The notes: generated by a model from the sequence alone, not told the origin. Shown: positions 25,619 through 37,848, counted from the stretch's first letter. The stretch: 64,000 bases of DNA from Populus alba (GCF_005239225.2 NC_133302.1:18269357-18333356); one strand, 5' to 3'. Program-made: numbers and translations.

Positions 25619-27673
25619 ATGGCCTGCATAATATCTTCTTGTGCAGCTCTTTCAACTCAATCACTTCTCTCCGCTGACTCACTCCCAACTAGCTCAACTC
25701 GCTCAATCAAACCCAATTCCCTTTCATGGGGCTCTTCATTTCCCACCATACACATCTCCATCTCCATCAACAACAACAACAACCCATCCTCTCTCAACAA
25801 GGTTTGCACACACTCTTCTTCAATCTCTCTTTACCCTGGACACTACTTTGAAAAGGGAACAAATTTTAAATAATAAGCCGAGTCTCATGTTTTTCTGCTG
25901 TTTTGATTTTTTATACTTGAATCTTTGCCTGAACAGCAAATGGGTTTGCTGATTTTCTGTTTGTTATCTTATTTATGGTTATATATGCATTTCTCTTGGT
26001 TTAATAGGTTATGAAATTCATCATCTTTCTGTTTATTTCCAACTGATGATTTGTTAAGCGTTATTAGAATCAAATGTTTTTGTACTGGAGCTTTTAACAG
26101 AGGGATATGGTAAGTTATTTTTGTCAATTATTGAGATGGGGTGTTATTATATTTCTCAATGAGTGGTAAAATGTTTAAATTATTTTGCACTAGGTAGATA
26201 ATTAGACTGGAACTCCCACCTTCAACTTTTGCACAATGTATAATTCAATTTTATTTTATTTTTATGTAAAGAATCTGCTAAGGTTGATCAGTTTATGAAA
26301 GTGGAGGATAAAATTGAGAAGAAAAGACTAACTTTTTGACAATTTCTAAGTATTGATAAAGTAGTAGGAGCAGGTTAGCTAGATGAGAAATCATTTTATA
26401 TTATAGAAAATTAGATTGCTTATGTTCTAATCTTATAGAAGTTGTGGTAGTAGAATATGATAAAAACATAGCTAAACTTTCTAATGCTGGTTCAAAAGGA
26501 AAAGCTTTCACGCGCTAAGTTTCTCAACAATTCTTACTGCTGAAAAAATTATTCAGAAACAGTTATTGCTAGGATCTTCTTGCTATTAGTATGGTCGCTG
26601 ACCAAGAGTGCTCTTGTTCCGAAGAGACATGCTTGTAACTTGTACAAGTAATATATAATTTAGCTACCCATGATTGTGTAATTGCTTTGTTAAACTTTGG
26701 CTACTGCTTTATCTTCAAAAAGAAAAACAAAATCTTACCTACTGCTTGCTTGTCCATGTTGAAGATATTTTTTACACTTCATTTATTAGACATTGATGCA
26801 TGTTCTTTATGGTAAAGGCATAAGAATATTTACCAGACCTTGTTCTTAATGTGTAATCATTTCTAGTTCTATTGTTTCATGACCATTTGTGCAGTAATTT
26901 TCTGGCACCTCAGAGCAAATGCTGCAGGTTCATTTCCCATCAGTTGACATTGATGGTCTTCTTTTCTGTTTATATGTGAGTGGAATTTTGATTCACCTCC
27001 AAATTCCACCACAGAGCATTAGAATATGCTTTTTGTAGAAATGAACGGGAGCACTACAGGAATTTGTGGTTTGCTTTTTTGTGTGATAGTCTTATTGTAG
27101 TTTTACTATTGTTGGTTGTCAATTACTTCATTTTCTGCAGTCCTCTGAAATGGTTTGACAGAGAATCTAGCATTGCCTTCTACAGTTTTCAGTCATTTTT
27201 ACAGCAGAAATTAGTGTTGTTCAAGATGACCTTTCAAGGAAGAAACGAGTTCTAATATTTGTTTCTCATATCTGCAGACTTCTTTCATTCAAGCTGCCTG
27301 GACAAGAAGATCTCGAGGTGAACTTGCCAAGAAACCTAACAAGAAATCGTGGAAACAGAGGACAGATATGTATATGAGGCCATTCTTACTAAATGTTTTC
27401 TTTTCAAGGAGATTTATCCAGGCAAAAGTGATGCACCGGGGAACAAGTAAAGTGGTATCCGTTGCTACCACAAATGCCAAGGATCTGAGACACAGTTTAC
27501 CATCACTTACAGATCACAATGCCTGTAGAATTGTAGGGAAGCTCATTGCTGAGAGATCCAAGGAAGCTGATGTATATGCGATGTCTTATGAACCTAGAAA
27601 AGATGAGCGGATTGAAGGTAAACTTGGAATTGTTATTGATACCATTAAAGAGAATGGGATCATATTTGTTTAA
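25619..27673 (+). CDS. Ribosomal L18p/L5e family protein, probably organelle-targeted
   Basis: Two exons, 25619-25801 and 27278-27673, joined in phase 0 across a 1,476-bp GT-AG intron, give 192 residues. The ATG at 25619 (MACIISSCAALS) is chosen over the upstream ATG at 25571 because it opens a Ser/Thr-rich, acid-poor leader of about 60 residues typical of a plastid or mitochondrial transit peptide. The second exon carries the uL18-like fold: FSRRFIQAKVMHRGTSKVVSVATT, AKDLRHSLPSL, ACRIVGKLIAERSKEADV and the C-terminus KLGIVIDTIKENGIIFV. It resembles Arabidopsis L18p/L5e-family proteins (At3g20230 and At1g08845 type) rather than the canonical plastid L18, so an actual ribosomal role is an inference. 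A broken copy of its second exon occurs twice downstream, at 33.45 and 37.1 kb. Confidence 0.88.
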
Positions 27674-28288
27674 GCAGACTACTCATTACTCTTCTAGGTT
27701 TTGTTATTGTAAATGACAGTGGAGAAACACAATTGGTTTAACGTTGTTCATTTATCTAACATGTCTAATAGAAAATTGCTCTTTTAATTCTTGAGCCCCC
27801 TTTGCTTTCCTGTGTACATACTTAACTCCATCTTCCTTACCCTGTAGTTAAGGAATTTTAGCTTTATGGAATTGAATTTGAAGTTTTTACAATTATCAGT
27901 TACTTGCGTCTTCTTCGATGCGTTCATCATTTAACAGAAAGACTTGGTCTCAGCAATTACCTATCACTGGATTTTGGTGTTTGAACTTGTGATTTCAAGG
28001 TCTTGAACATATGATATTTAACGTACTTTTCCATCCAAAGCCAATGTGTAAGGTTGCTTGCTATTTTAGAAGTCTGCCAGAGAACCTTATTTAGAGTCTT
28101 CAGCAGCTTTACTTGGATGTGCATTATGTTAATGTCTCAAACTTTTTCTTCGCTTGCATTAATGTTTCCTCCAACTTTTCTCCTGATTTGTAGTATTGAA
28201 TGCACAAGGGTATACGATGAAGCCTTTGGAACCACCTAAAAAACCTTAACAGAACCTAAGTTTTGATCATAATATGTAATGAGAACAT

Positions 28289-28444
28289 GTTTGGTGGGTT
28301 AATTTATATTAATTGAGAATTGAATTTTATAACTTATTTTAGTTTGTTTTTTATATATTTATTGATGTTTGGTGGGTTAATTTATATTAATTGAGAATTG
28401 AATTTTATAACTTATTTTAGTTTGCTTTTTTATATATTTATCAT
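28289..28444. repeat. Two tandem 78-bp copies
   Basis: Adjacent units start GTTTGGTGGGTTAATTTA and include TTGAGAATTGAATTTTATAA. They are nearly identical, indicating recent slippage or unequal exchange. Confidence 0.9.
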
Positions 28445-29217
28445 AATCTTAAATAAATATCTCGATATTGAATTGATGTTTGATTTTACGAGTATTAATT
28501 TTTTATCTTATAATTAAAAAAAAAAAAGTTATTAAATACTGTGAAGCCCATGGATTGAAGAACACATGTTTGACTAATTAATCTAAGTTATTATGCCAAG
28601 TAGAGTTCTTGATCTGGATTGCGAATTTGACAGATTAACTCGTTAAATTTAAATCATTTTAATATTTTTAAAATTATCATCTTAATTTTTTTTAAAAGTT
28701 AAATTATATTTTTACTAGTTATTCGGATTGTTTTTAATTTATCAAGTTTAATAAAATATATTGGGACAACTCTCACATTATTTATTTTAAAATTTTAGCT
28801 TAAAAATGAGTTAGATGAGGAAATTTTTAGATTCATATATATTAGCCCGAGTATAATGATATTATCAAATAATAAAAAAAATTCCCCGCAGCGTGAGAAA
28901 GAATTTTGGTTATCTAGTAATTTCTTAAAAGTATTGAAAATTTGAATTTGGATTTTGTGTGGGCTTTTAATCTTCATCTTTAACCCAAAAAAATGCACAC
29001 AAATATAATTTATGACTTATGAATAGGTATTGAAGTCGGCTCAATGAGTTGATCCGGAAAACTAGATGTCCAAAACTTGAGCCGGGTCAAATTTTAGGTT
29101 AAACCAAAAAGATATTGATTGCACCGATTGAGTTTTAGAGGTCACTAAATTGACGTGGTGAAAACCGATGAATTAACTTCAATATATTTTTTTTTCAAAG
29201 AAACAAAACGTCGCGTT

Positions 29218-29229
29218 AACCCTAGGGTT
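29218..29229. promoter_or_regulatory. Palindromic telo-box (AACCCTAGGGTT) upstream of TFIIIA
   Basis: This 12-bp perfect palindrome lies 83 bp upstream of the TFIIIA ATG. Telo-boxes (AAACCCTA) are established promoter elements of plant translation-machinery genes, so one before a 5S-transcription factor is fitting. Function here is inferred. Confidence 0.5.
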
Positions 29230-29311
29230 CCTGCCAGTGTAGCTATAAGTAATCCCTTTGGCGCCTCTTTCTGCCATCTCTCCAACCAAAAACCCCTTTT
29301 GAGAAAGAGCG

Positions 29312-31706
29312 ATGGTGATGATGGAAGAAGAAGTAGCGGAGAAAGGAAGGGCAGTTATATTCAGAGATATAAGGCGATATTACTGTGATTACTGTGGAAT
29401 TTGCAGATCCAAGAAGTCTCTTATCACTTCTCATGTCCTCACCCATCACAAGGTCCGTCTTTTAATCTCTTTCTGTTTCTGTTTCTCATGTTCTTGGTTA
29501 ATAGTAGCAGCTTTCACAGGTAGAACCTTTTTCTATATATATAGGAATCCAGATTGTGCTTTCTTATTCATCAAAGAAAAAAGATTTGGCTTTGATTTAT
29601 TGTTAATTGTTTTGATTTTATTAATTATTTTTATTGGGTTTGGATATTTTTCATGATTCTGTGGGTTTATTATTCGTATTTGAATTGCCATTAATTTGCA
29701 TGATCTTATTTCCTGAAGTGGTTTCTTTGGTATTTAATTCTTTTGTTGCTGTTGAAGCCTTGAAGGGAATAAACAATAAATCTTGTGTGTATTTTTCTGC
29801 TCAAATCGATATAAATGACTCATATATATATATATATATCAAATTGAAGATTGGTCAAGTTAAATTGCAGTCTTACCTCTGTATTTCCTTTTGCTTAGGA
29901 GGAGATAGAAAAAGAACGAGTTGGTGGGGATGAGGTAAAGGAGGGAGGTAGATCCAATACTTGCGAAAAATGTGGTGCTAGTTTCAAAAAGCCAGCGTAT
30001 TTGGTTCAACACATGCAAAGTCATTCTCTTGAGGTATTTGACCATGTTTCTACTTGCATGGGTTGCATGTACACAAGGTTTTGCTTTGTATTTGATTTCT
30101 TGTTCGAAAGCATTTTTTTAAAGAATGCAATGTGCTATGCAGCTCAAAGTGTGCTGTTAATGATATTTAATAGTAGGATCTGCACCGATTGAATACTAAG
30201 TATTTTGCAGGAATGCCATTTTAGTATAGAAAAACACCTGGAAGTTAATGCGTGAGCATTGGATCCCACACAGAGAACTCCAAAATGCGAGAGGCTTCCA
30301 TTTTGGCTTGAATGGACTAGTATCAGGCTGGGAGACCTCCTGAGAAGCTCCATCAAGTGAGCCTCGATCACGCGCCTGTTGAAGTTCAGGTTTGAAGGAA
30401 GGCTATTTTTTTTTTGTCTCTTGATATTATTTATAGTGATCTAAGAAATCATTTCTTCTAATGTTTTTGTCATTTATTTATTTATTTCTTTATTTTGCAG
30501 AGGCCATTTATGTGTTCAGTTGATGATTGTCATGCCAGCTATAGAAGGAAAGATCACTTAACTCGCCACCTTCTCCACCACGAAGGGAAACTTTTCAATT
30601 GTGAAATTGAGAATTGTGATCATAAATTTGTTTACCCAAGCAATTTGAAAAGGCATGTTAGAGAGCTTCATGATGAGAGTTCTTCCTCCAGTAGTGTTGG
30701 AGGTGAGAAGCAGTATGAATGCCAGGAACTGGGATGTGGAAAGGCATTCAGATACCCGTCAAAGCTGCAAAAGCATGAGGATTCTCATAGTAAGTTTCTT
30801 TCTTTTCACTCATACACAAGTATCAGAGTTGATGTTTCTAAAAAATGAGGAAGAGTATTTAATGATTTAGAAATTTGGTAATTTATCCTACTTGCAATCT
30901 CTGATTATTATCCTCTCACGCAGTTAACCTGGACTCAATGGAGGCAATGTGTATAGAACCAGGGTGTATGAAACATTTTTCTAATAAAAAATGCCTCAAG
31001 GCCCACATACAGTCCTGCCACCAGTACATTAACTGTGATATCTGTAGCACAAAACAGCTGAGAAAGAACATTAAGAGACATCTTCGCACCCATGAACCTG
31101 TCAGTGGTTCAACAGAGAGAATCAAATGCCATTTCAAGGGCTGTCAGCACACATTCTCTACTGTAAGATTAACTAATGTTTTATCATCCATTTCTCTGTT
31201 TCTTATAGTATTTAATCCCGACCAGAATCCCGACCAGCGAACCATTTCATGCTCACCCAGCATCATTTTCTTTGTAATTAAAATTTTTTCCTATTTGTGT
31301 GCAGAAAACAAATCTTAACCAGCATGTGAAGGCAGTGCACCTTGAACAAAGGCCTTACGTGTGTGGATTTCCAGGTTGTGACATGAGATTCTCATACAAG
31401 CATGTGAGAGATAACCATGAAAAATCTGGTTTGCATGTCTATACTCCTGTAAGTTCTGTGCGCAGTTTTTAACACATTTCGTTCATCAATGTGGATTTAG
31501 AAAATGAATTGGCATTCTGAACTGGATTGCTTTTGGATCAGGGTGATTTTGTGGAGTCTGATCAGCAGTTCAGGTCAAGGCCAAGAGGTGGGAGGAAGAG
31601 GAAATTCCCCACCGTGGAAATGTTGATACGCAAGAGAGTAACTCCACCAACTGAGTTTGATGAGTGCCACACTTTGTTGCATGAAATGGCAGCTGAGGAC
31701 CAGTAG
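29312..31706 (+). CDS. TFIIIA: Transcription factor IIIA (C2H2 zinc-finger, 5S rRNA gene factor)
   Basis: Productive exons are 29312-29452, 29899-30033, 30501-30789, 30924-31162, 31305-31448 and 31542-31706. All join in frame to 370 residues when the 30211-30389 exon is skipped. Nine C2H2-type modules can be followed: [159 protein letters not shown] and [18 protein letters not shown] basic tail ([10 protein letters not shown]) is a likely nuclear signal. TFIIIA binds the internal promoter of 5S rRNA genes and also 5S RNA itself, recruiting TFIIIC/IIIB and Pol III. Family, length and the 5S-mimic exon agree with plant TFIIIA (At1g72050 type). Confidence 0.95.
30211..30389 (+). promoter_or_regulatory. 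P5SM: 5S-rRNA-mimic poison exon in TFIIIA pre-mRNA
   Basis: A 179-nt cassette exon lies inside TFIIIA intron 2, bounded by TTTTGCAG and GTTCAG/GTTTG splice signals. Its centre copies conserved 5S rRNA strings: GGATCCCA with GAACTCC in the loop A/helix III part, and GGGAGACCTCCTGAGAAG where plant 5S has GGGTGACCTCCTGGGAAG. If included, the frame from exon 2 meets TGA at 30253, after 14 codons, making the mRNA a target for nonsense-mediated decay. The plant 5S-mimic (P5SM) is an established element: ribosomal protein L5 binds it and promotes exon skipping, giving functional TFIIIA. Here it is the expected length and position. Confidence 0.93.
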
Positions 31707-34237
31707 CGAGCCATTCCCTACCTACCTAGATGCGCGTGCATTATCTCTTTATATGGAGGTTGTGGTGCCTTTGGCATACTCTGCTTTTATCATCTTTTGG
31801 AGAATGGACAACAATAGCATGTTAGCCATTCCAAATGGTAACATTGTATAGGTACATCATTGGTGAAATATATGTATGTTTAAATTCCATCTTTTTAGAC
31901 CATGTTAGCCATTGGAGTCCGTAATAACCATGTGTAGAAAGCAAGAAGAGCCCTTCAACTAGAGTGAATCGTGAGTGACACGGGGCATCACTGACTCCTG
32001 GTCCTCTTGCCCGAGAGAGAAAACAGGCTTCTCACTGACTTATTGACTAGGGGCATCTCCAAACGTTAAATGGAGGAGGTTGCTCAGGATCTGGAAGGGT
32101 AGCAGTTTCATTAAGAGCACGGCTGTCATGGCAATTTTCTAAAACGCATCACGAGGCAGCTGTGTTGCAGGGAAATAAGTATAACATGTGAATTATTTGG
32201 AAGGGTCAACAAACTTATATGGCCTAGAAGGTGCAAAAATTGTTCAGGATGATAGCACCCTGTGTTTCCTTTTACACAAACAATCCTTACAACACGTAGC
32301 AGAACACATTCGACTCAAAAGATGAAGACCCTCTAATGCAAACTCACGAGCAATATTGCCACTTCATAGGAGGCGTTACAGAAATTTCAGTGCATATAGA
32401 AATTTGGTGTTTACACCCAGAGGTCTGATTGTGTTCACGACAGTTTTCATCAACTCTGAAAATACTTGCCAACCAAAGCCAGAAATTATGGATTCATATC
32501 CTTGTCTGACAGAAATCCCAATGGTGACATTAAAACATATCTATGTTTTCCAATTGACATAAGTTTTGATCTTGCAATGTTTTTTTTTAATTTAATTGAA
32601 GAACATAACTTTAGTGATTAAATGGTGATGTTTTAAAATTTAATATGCTCAAGAATGAGGTTTTTGGAATGTCCAGAATAGACAGTGATTGAACATTTAT
32701 TTAATATTCATTCTTTTGAGTTCATAAAGTTCAAAATTGAATATAGAAGATCCATCACTTGAAAAACAATTTATTTTGGTAAAATTTAGGGATCCTTCAA
32801 TAATAAAGCTAGTGATTTTTTTATAAGACTCAAACTTTTAAAATCAGCTAAGTAAACCTAGCTAAAAAAAAAACTCGTATTTGAAAAACTATTATCTTAT
32901 TTTAATTATATTAGAGATATCAAAGTGCGACGTAAGAACTAAGCTCTTTAATTGTATTAATTTAGCCTATCAAAAGTTCAATTAAATTTCTAAAACTTAA
33001 TTGTTTTACAAGTTTGTCCTAATCTTTAGTATCTTTATTCCTTTGATGCAAGCTTCTCATTGTGTGACTAAGTCCTCCTTTAGCCCACTTTTTTTTTTTT
33101 TTTTGGGTGGTGCCAACAATATTCAAAACTAGCTACCTATTTATCATTTTGAACTGTTGCAGCTTTTCTATTTATTATCCAAAAATTTTTTGTATTTTAA
33201 ATTTCTGATTTTTGTTTTCTTGAATTCTTGAATATTCTTTTATAAAGGAAAATTTTAAGGAGCCAAAACAGTAAGAATCAACTAAAGCCTTACAGAAATT
33301 TGAGGTTTACTGTTAAGTGATTTCATTGCTGGATGTGCATTAATTAATTTTCTGGAATTCTCTGAATTGCTTGGACATAGAGCTTTCCAGTCTGGTGTTT
33401 AGGTGAGCTTTAGAGAAACAACTAAACTCTTATATTTGATTCTCATATATACAGATTTCTTTCGTTGAAGCTTCCTGGACCAGAAGATCTCGAGGTGAGC
33501 TTGCAAAGAAACCTAACTAGAATCTTGAAAACGTAGGACGAACATGTTTTGACATAAAATGTTGATGCACAAGGTTGCCTCTTACTTTCAAAGTCTACTT
33601 GCCTGCCCTTGTAACTCTGTAAAAGGATATATATTTTCCCTCGTAAATGATGTTTCATCAGCTTTAGTGGAACCTGTGCATCTTTCCTTCAACACATTCC
33701 CTAGAATTTTCTCAACAAACCAATCAGAATTTCTAATTATCAAGATTTTATAGTATACATTTTTCTTTTTTACATGTCCTCTGAAGCAATTTTCATCTTG
33801 TCCTGATCCTACTGTTTCTTCTTTTTCAATCCAAATGTTTCTCTCCTTTGAGATCCCAGCTTCCTTTTTAAAGCTTTCTGTTGATGGTTTTTTATTCGGT
33901 TTCCCATTTCATCCTGCGTGAATATTATTGATTTTTATTAGCTTAATGGGTCACCCAGGACATGCTTTATACCTCTCAAGATAACATCGAGTGAACCAGA
34001 CATGAACATTGATCGAGGAGAAGAGAAGAAAACAGACCCTAAATCACAAGAAGAAACAGGCAACATATTCTATTGATTAACTCACCATTTAAAACTTCAG
34101 AAGAAGCTTGAAACAAACACTTGCATAAACATTATCATACTAACAGTGACACAAGATTTTGAGCTACTATCATAATTAAGAACACACACAGAGTCACAGA
34201 CAGGCACCCAATTCTCACAGTGGCTGTATAATCTCAC
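31707..34237. other. Spacer between TFIIIA and first sHSP gene
   Basis: It starts with the TFIIIA 3' UTR (to about 32.2 kb). From about 32219 on it belongs to the tandemly duplicated unit and carries the L18-family exon fragment at about 33400-33545. The last ~300 bp before 34238 is the sHSP 3' UTR side. No intact gene is seen; the frames at 31657-31851 and 32356-32562 show no domain. Confidence 0.6.
33400..33545 (+). pseudogene. L18-family exon 2 fragment, copy 1
   Basis: It matches the intron end and start of exon 2 of the gene at 25619-27673, including the pre-acceptor TTCTCATAT and an acceptor-like CAG. The frame then gives ISFVEASWTRRSRGELAKKPN against TSFIQAAWTRRSRGELAKKPN, closed by a TAG where the gene has a Lys codon. 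Retained intron sequence means the source was genomic DNA. The rest of the exon is not detectable downstream. Confidence 0.85.
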
Positions 34238-34696
34238 TCAACCAGAGATTTTAATAGCCTTGACATCAGGTTTCTTAACTTCCTCCTTCGGCACAGTCAC
34301 TGTAAGCACCCCATTCTCCATAGAAGCCCTGACCTGATCCACCTTAGCATTCTCAGGCAGTCTGAACCTCCTCAAGAACTTGCCGCTGCTACGCTCGACA
34401 CGATGCCAGGTGTCATTCTTGTCCTCCCTCTCCACGTTCCTCTCCCCGCTGATCTGAAGCACTCTGTCATCCTCAATCTCCACCTTCACCTCCTCCTTCT
34501 TAAGACCGGGAAGATCGGCCTTAAAGACATGGGCTTCTGGGGTCTCTTTCCAATCGATGCGCGTGTTGACAAAGGCTGAATTGTCATGAGAGACAAGTGA
34601 GGATGAAGGGAAAGGGAAGTCCTTGAAGGGATCCCAGGTGAATGGATCAAAGATGGTGCCTCGTCTGTTGTCGAAGAAGCTTGGGATCATTGCCAT
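34238..34696 (-). CDS. Class I cytosolic small heat-shock protein (HSP20 family), copy 1
   Basis: Intronless, 152 residues, about 17.5 kDa. The N-terminal arm [19 protein letters not shown] and DPFKDFPFP is typical of class CI. The alpha-crystallin domain runs from about residue 46 ([20 protein letters not shown]) to 138, with [21 protein letters not shown] and GVLTVTVPK; the tail carries the I-x-I motif (IKI) used in oligomer assembly. Class I sHSPs form about 12-subunit ATP-independent holdases that keep heat-denatured proteins soluble for HSP70/HSP101. A strong heat-shock element lies 190 bp upstream. It differs from copy 2 by two residues (Asn10/Ser10, and Arg/Lys in NVE-EDK). Confidence 0.96.
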   Translation of the reverse strand: MAMIPSFFDNRRGTIFDPFTWDPFKDFPFPSSSLVSHDNSAFVNTRIDWKETPEAHVFKADLPGLKKEEVKVEIEDDRVLQISGERNVEREDKNDTWHRVERSSGKFLRRFRLPENAKVDQVRASMENGVLTVTVPKEEVKKPDVKAIKISG

Positions 34697-34817
34697 CTTT
34701 TACAGGGTTGTATACGAGAAGCTGCGTCGCTCGCTTAGTTTGATAGCTTATCAAGAAAATGCTTTGACTTGAACTTGCTTGTCGTTCTCTATGGAGAGTT
34801 GCGAGGGATAGGTTTGG

Positions 34818-34825
34818 TATTAATA
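34818..34825 (-). promoter_or_regulatory. TATA-like element of sHSP copy 1
   Basis: TATTAATA lies 122 bp upstream of the ATG, between the HSE and the gene. The same position in copy 2 (38430-38437) reads TACAAATA on the coding strand. Which is used as a TATA box is inferred. Confidence 0.4.
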
Positions 34826-34885
34826 GGAAGTGTAGGAGAAACCTGGTACTTTCGAGGATTATCTGGCGGCTACCCCTTGATCGAC

Positions 34886-34908
34886 GAACTTTCTGGTAAA
34901 TTCAAGAA
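34886..34908 (-). promoter_or_regulatory. Heat-shock element upstream of sHSP copy 1
   Basis: Five alternating 5-bp units on the coding strand read TTC-GAA-TAC-GAA-TTC with 2-bp gaps, four of them perfect. This is the established binding site for heat-shock factor trimers. It starts 190 bp upstream of the ATG. Confidence 0.85.
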
Positions 34909-37039
34909 AACATATATATCTGGGCTTTCTAGAGGAGTCTGGAATTTGCGCTCAAATTGGGTTTGAAAAGGGCCGGGATAGCTTTCCTCAGGCCTTGACA
35001 TTGTTTCTGTGTCTTCTCTTCTTATTTTTTCCTTCTTTCCCACCGAATTTTACGTGGCAGCAGCTTTACCTTACATCTGTTATTTTAAAAAAAAAAAATC
35101 CTTTGTAGTAATTGTAATTTTTGTATGCAGCCGATATAAATATTTTTTTTTAAACAAGTTTAAGATTTAATTAAAACTAATCAAACATCTTCGTATCATT
35201 AATATCCCAAAAGTACTAATTTGATATTTTTTAGTGCATGTACTTTTTAAATATAATTCAACCCCACAACCAAGAGGCAGCGAGGTTGTCTTGCTGTTTA
35301 CTTCCCTGATTCTTTTCTCATTTGTTTATGCCATGGCTCGGTGCAGGGATGCTATTTTGTAAAGGGTTGAGAAAAAAAAATTGATTAAATTAAAAAAATT
35401 AAATTGTAAAAAAAATCCGATTAAAATTTAAAAAAAAAACCAATCAGTTAGTTTCGATTTTATAAATCTAAAACCAAAAAACCAAACCGAACCTAAATCG
35501 AAAAAACATGAAAAAACGAGTCAAACCGGTTTGAACCGGTTTTTGTTATAAAAAAACTGAATCGAAACTAGTTGGTTTAAACCGATTTTGGTTCAATTTC
35601 ATTTTTTTTTTAAATTCAGTTTGGTTATTTTATTTTAATAAAAACCAAACCAAACTGAAAATAATTATTCCTATTATTTTAATTAGTAGGGTTTTTTTTT
35701 TTTTTTTAATGTGTGATAGTGTTTCGGTGTTTAAATTTTATGTGGGGTCCCTCTTTATACATTACATGGCCTAGAAGGTGCAAAAATTGTTCAGGATGAA
35801 AGCCCCTGTGTTTCCTTTTAGACAAACAATCCCAAGTACAACAACACGTAGCTGAACACATTCGACTCAAAAGATAAAGACCCCTCTAATGCAAACTCAC
35901 GAGCAATATTGCCACTTCATAGGAGGCGTTACAGAAATTTCAGTGCATATAGAAATTTAGTTTTACACCCAGTCTGATTGTGTTCACGACAGTTTCATCA
36001 ACTCTGAAAATACTTGCCCAACCAAAGCCAGAAATTTTGGATTCGTATCCTTGTCTGACAGAAGAATCCAATGGTGACGTTATAAAACATATCTATGTCC
36101 AAAGACACAAGTTTTGATCTTGCAATGTTTTAATTTAATTGAAGAACATAACTTTAGTGATTAAGTGGTGATGTTTCAAAATTCAATATGTTCAAGGATA
36201 TGTTCAAGGATGATGTTTTTAGAATGTCTTGATAGAGGGTGATTAAACATAAGTTAATATTTATTTTTTTGAGTTCATAAAGTTGATGGTTGATGATAAA
36301 GATTCTATTACTTGAAAAACTATTCATTTTGATAAAATTTAAAGATCCACTAATAATAAAGCTAGTGATGTTTTTTGAGATCTAAATTTTTGGTCCAAGT
36401 CAGCCTAAACCCAACATAAATAAACCTATGTATAAAGAAAAGTAGTAAGAAAATTGTTTTTCTCTATTCTAATTCTTGTGATTTGATTTAATATCTTAGA
36501 CGATTAACTATTATCTTGTTTCAATTATTTTTTTATTATTATTATATTAGAGACATCAAAGGTGCGACATAAGATATTTAATTGTTCTTCTGATTAAGCT
36601 CTTTAATTATATCATTTTAGGCTAATTAAAAGTTCAATTAAATTCCTAAACTTAATTGTTTTACAAGTTTGTCCTAATCTTTAGTATCTTTATTCCCTTT
36701 GATGCAAACTTCTCGTTGTGTGACTAAGTCCTCCTTTAGCCCACTTTTTTTTTTTTTTTTTGGTTGCCAACAATATTCAAAACTAGCTACCTATTTATCA
36801 TTTTGAACTGTTGCAGCTTTTCTATTTATTATCCAAAAACATTTTTTGTATTTTAAATTTCTGATTTTTTTTCTTGAATTCTTGAATATTCTTTTATAAA
36901 AGGAAATTTTAAGGAGCCAAAACAGTAAGAATCAACTAAAGCCTTACAGAAATTTGAGGTTTACTGTTATGTGATTGTTATTGCTGGATGTGCATTAATT
37001 AATTTTCTGGAATTCTCTGAATTGCTTGGACATAGAGGT

Positions 37040-37195
37040 TTCCAGTCTGGTGTTTAGGTGAGCTTTAGAGAAACAACTAAGCTCTTATATTTGATTCTCA
37101 TATCTACAGATTTCTTTCATTGAAGCTTCTTGGACCACAAGATCTCGAGGTTAACTTGCAAAGAAACCTAACTAGAACCTTGAAAACATAGGACG
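37040..37195 (+). pseudogene. L18-family exon 2 fragment, copy 2
   Basis: This is the duplicate of 33400-33545. The frame reads ISFIEASWTTRSRG with the same TAG after AKKPN, so the fragment was already broken before the tandem duplication. Confidence 0.83.
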
Positions 37196-37848
37196 AACAT
37201 GTTTTAACATAAAATGCTGATGCACAAGGTTGTCTCTTACTTTCAAAGTCTACTTGCCTACCCTTGTCACTCTGTAAAGGATATATATTTTGCCCGTGAA
37301 TGATGTTTCATCAGCTTTAGTTGGATGTGCATCTTTACTTCAACCCCTTACCTAGAATTTCTCAAAAACCAATCAGAATTTCTAATTATCAAGATTTTAT
37401 ATATACATTTTTATCTTTTTTACATGTCCTCTGAAGCAATTTTCATCTTGTCCTGATCCTTGTATCTTCTTTTCAAACCAAATGTTTCTCTCCTTTAAGA
37501 GCCCAGCTTCCTTTTTAAAGCTTTCTGTTGATGGTTTTTTATTCGGTTTCCCATTTCATCCTGTGTGAACATTATTGATTTTATTAGCTTAATGGGTCAC
37601 CCAGGACATACTTTATACCTCTCTATTGATCAAGGAGAAGAGAAGAAAAGAGACCCCAAATCACAAGAAGAAATAGACAACATATTCTATTGATCAACTC
37701 ACCATTAAAACTTCAGAAGAAGCTTGAAACAAACATACACATTATCATACTAACAGTGACACAAGATTTTTAGCTACTATCATAATTAAGAACACACACA
37801 GAGTCACAGACAGGCGCCCAAATTCTCACAGTGGCTGTATAATCTCAC

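Larger units (their letters stand above)
27674..29311. other. Spacer between L18-family gene and TFIIIA
   Basis: The probable 3' UTR of the L18-family gene runs to about 27.8 kb or beyond. A 78-bp tandem duplication follows at about 28289-28444, then AT-rich sequence of the dispersed repeat type. The last ~150 bp is the TFIIIA promoter and 5' UTR. No coding region is recognised; the short frames at 28054-28239 and 28795-28998 show no domain. Confidence 0.6.
32219..35764. repeat. Tandem duplication unit, copy 1 (~3.55 kb)
   Basis: It begins near ATGGCCTAGAAGGTGCAAAA and ends near GTGGGGTCCCTCTTTATACATT. It is collinear throughout with copy 2 at 35765-39381, carrying an L18-family gene fragment, a full sHSP gene with its promoter, and an A-rich tail. 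The unit boundary is where copy 1's final CATT meets the start of copy 2. Confidence 0.92.
34697..37848. other. Spacer between the two sHSP genes
   Basis: This holds the copy-1 promoter (to about 35.0 kb), an A/T-rich tail with repeated AAACCGGTTTGAACCGG-like text (about 35400-35640), the duplication junction near 35764, and then the copy-2 version of the 32.2-34.2 kb sequence, including the second L18-family fragment. No intact gene is present. Confidence 0.7.
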
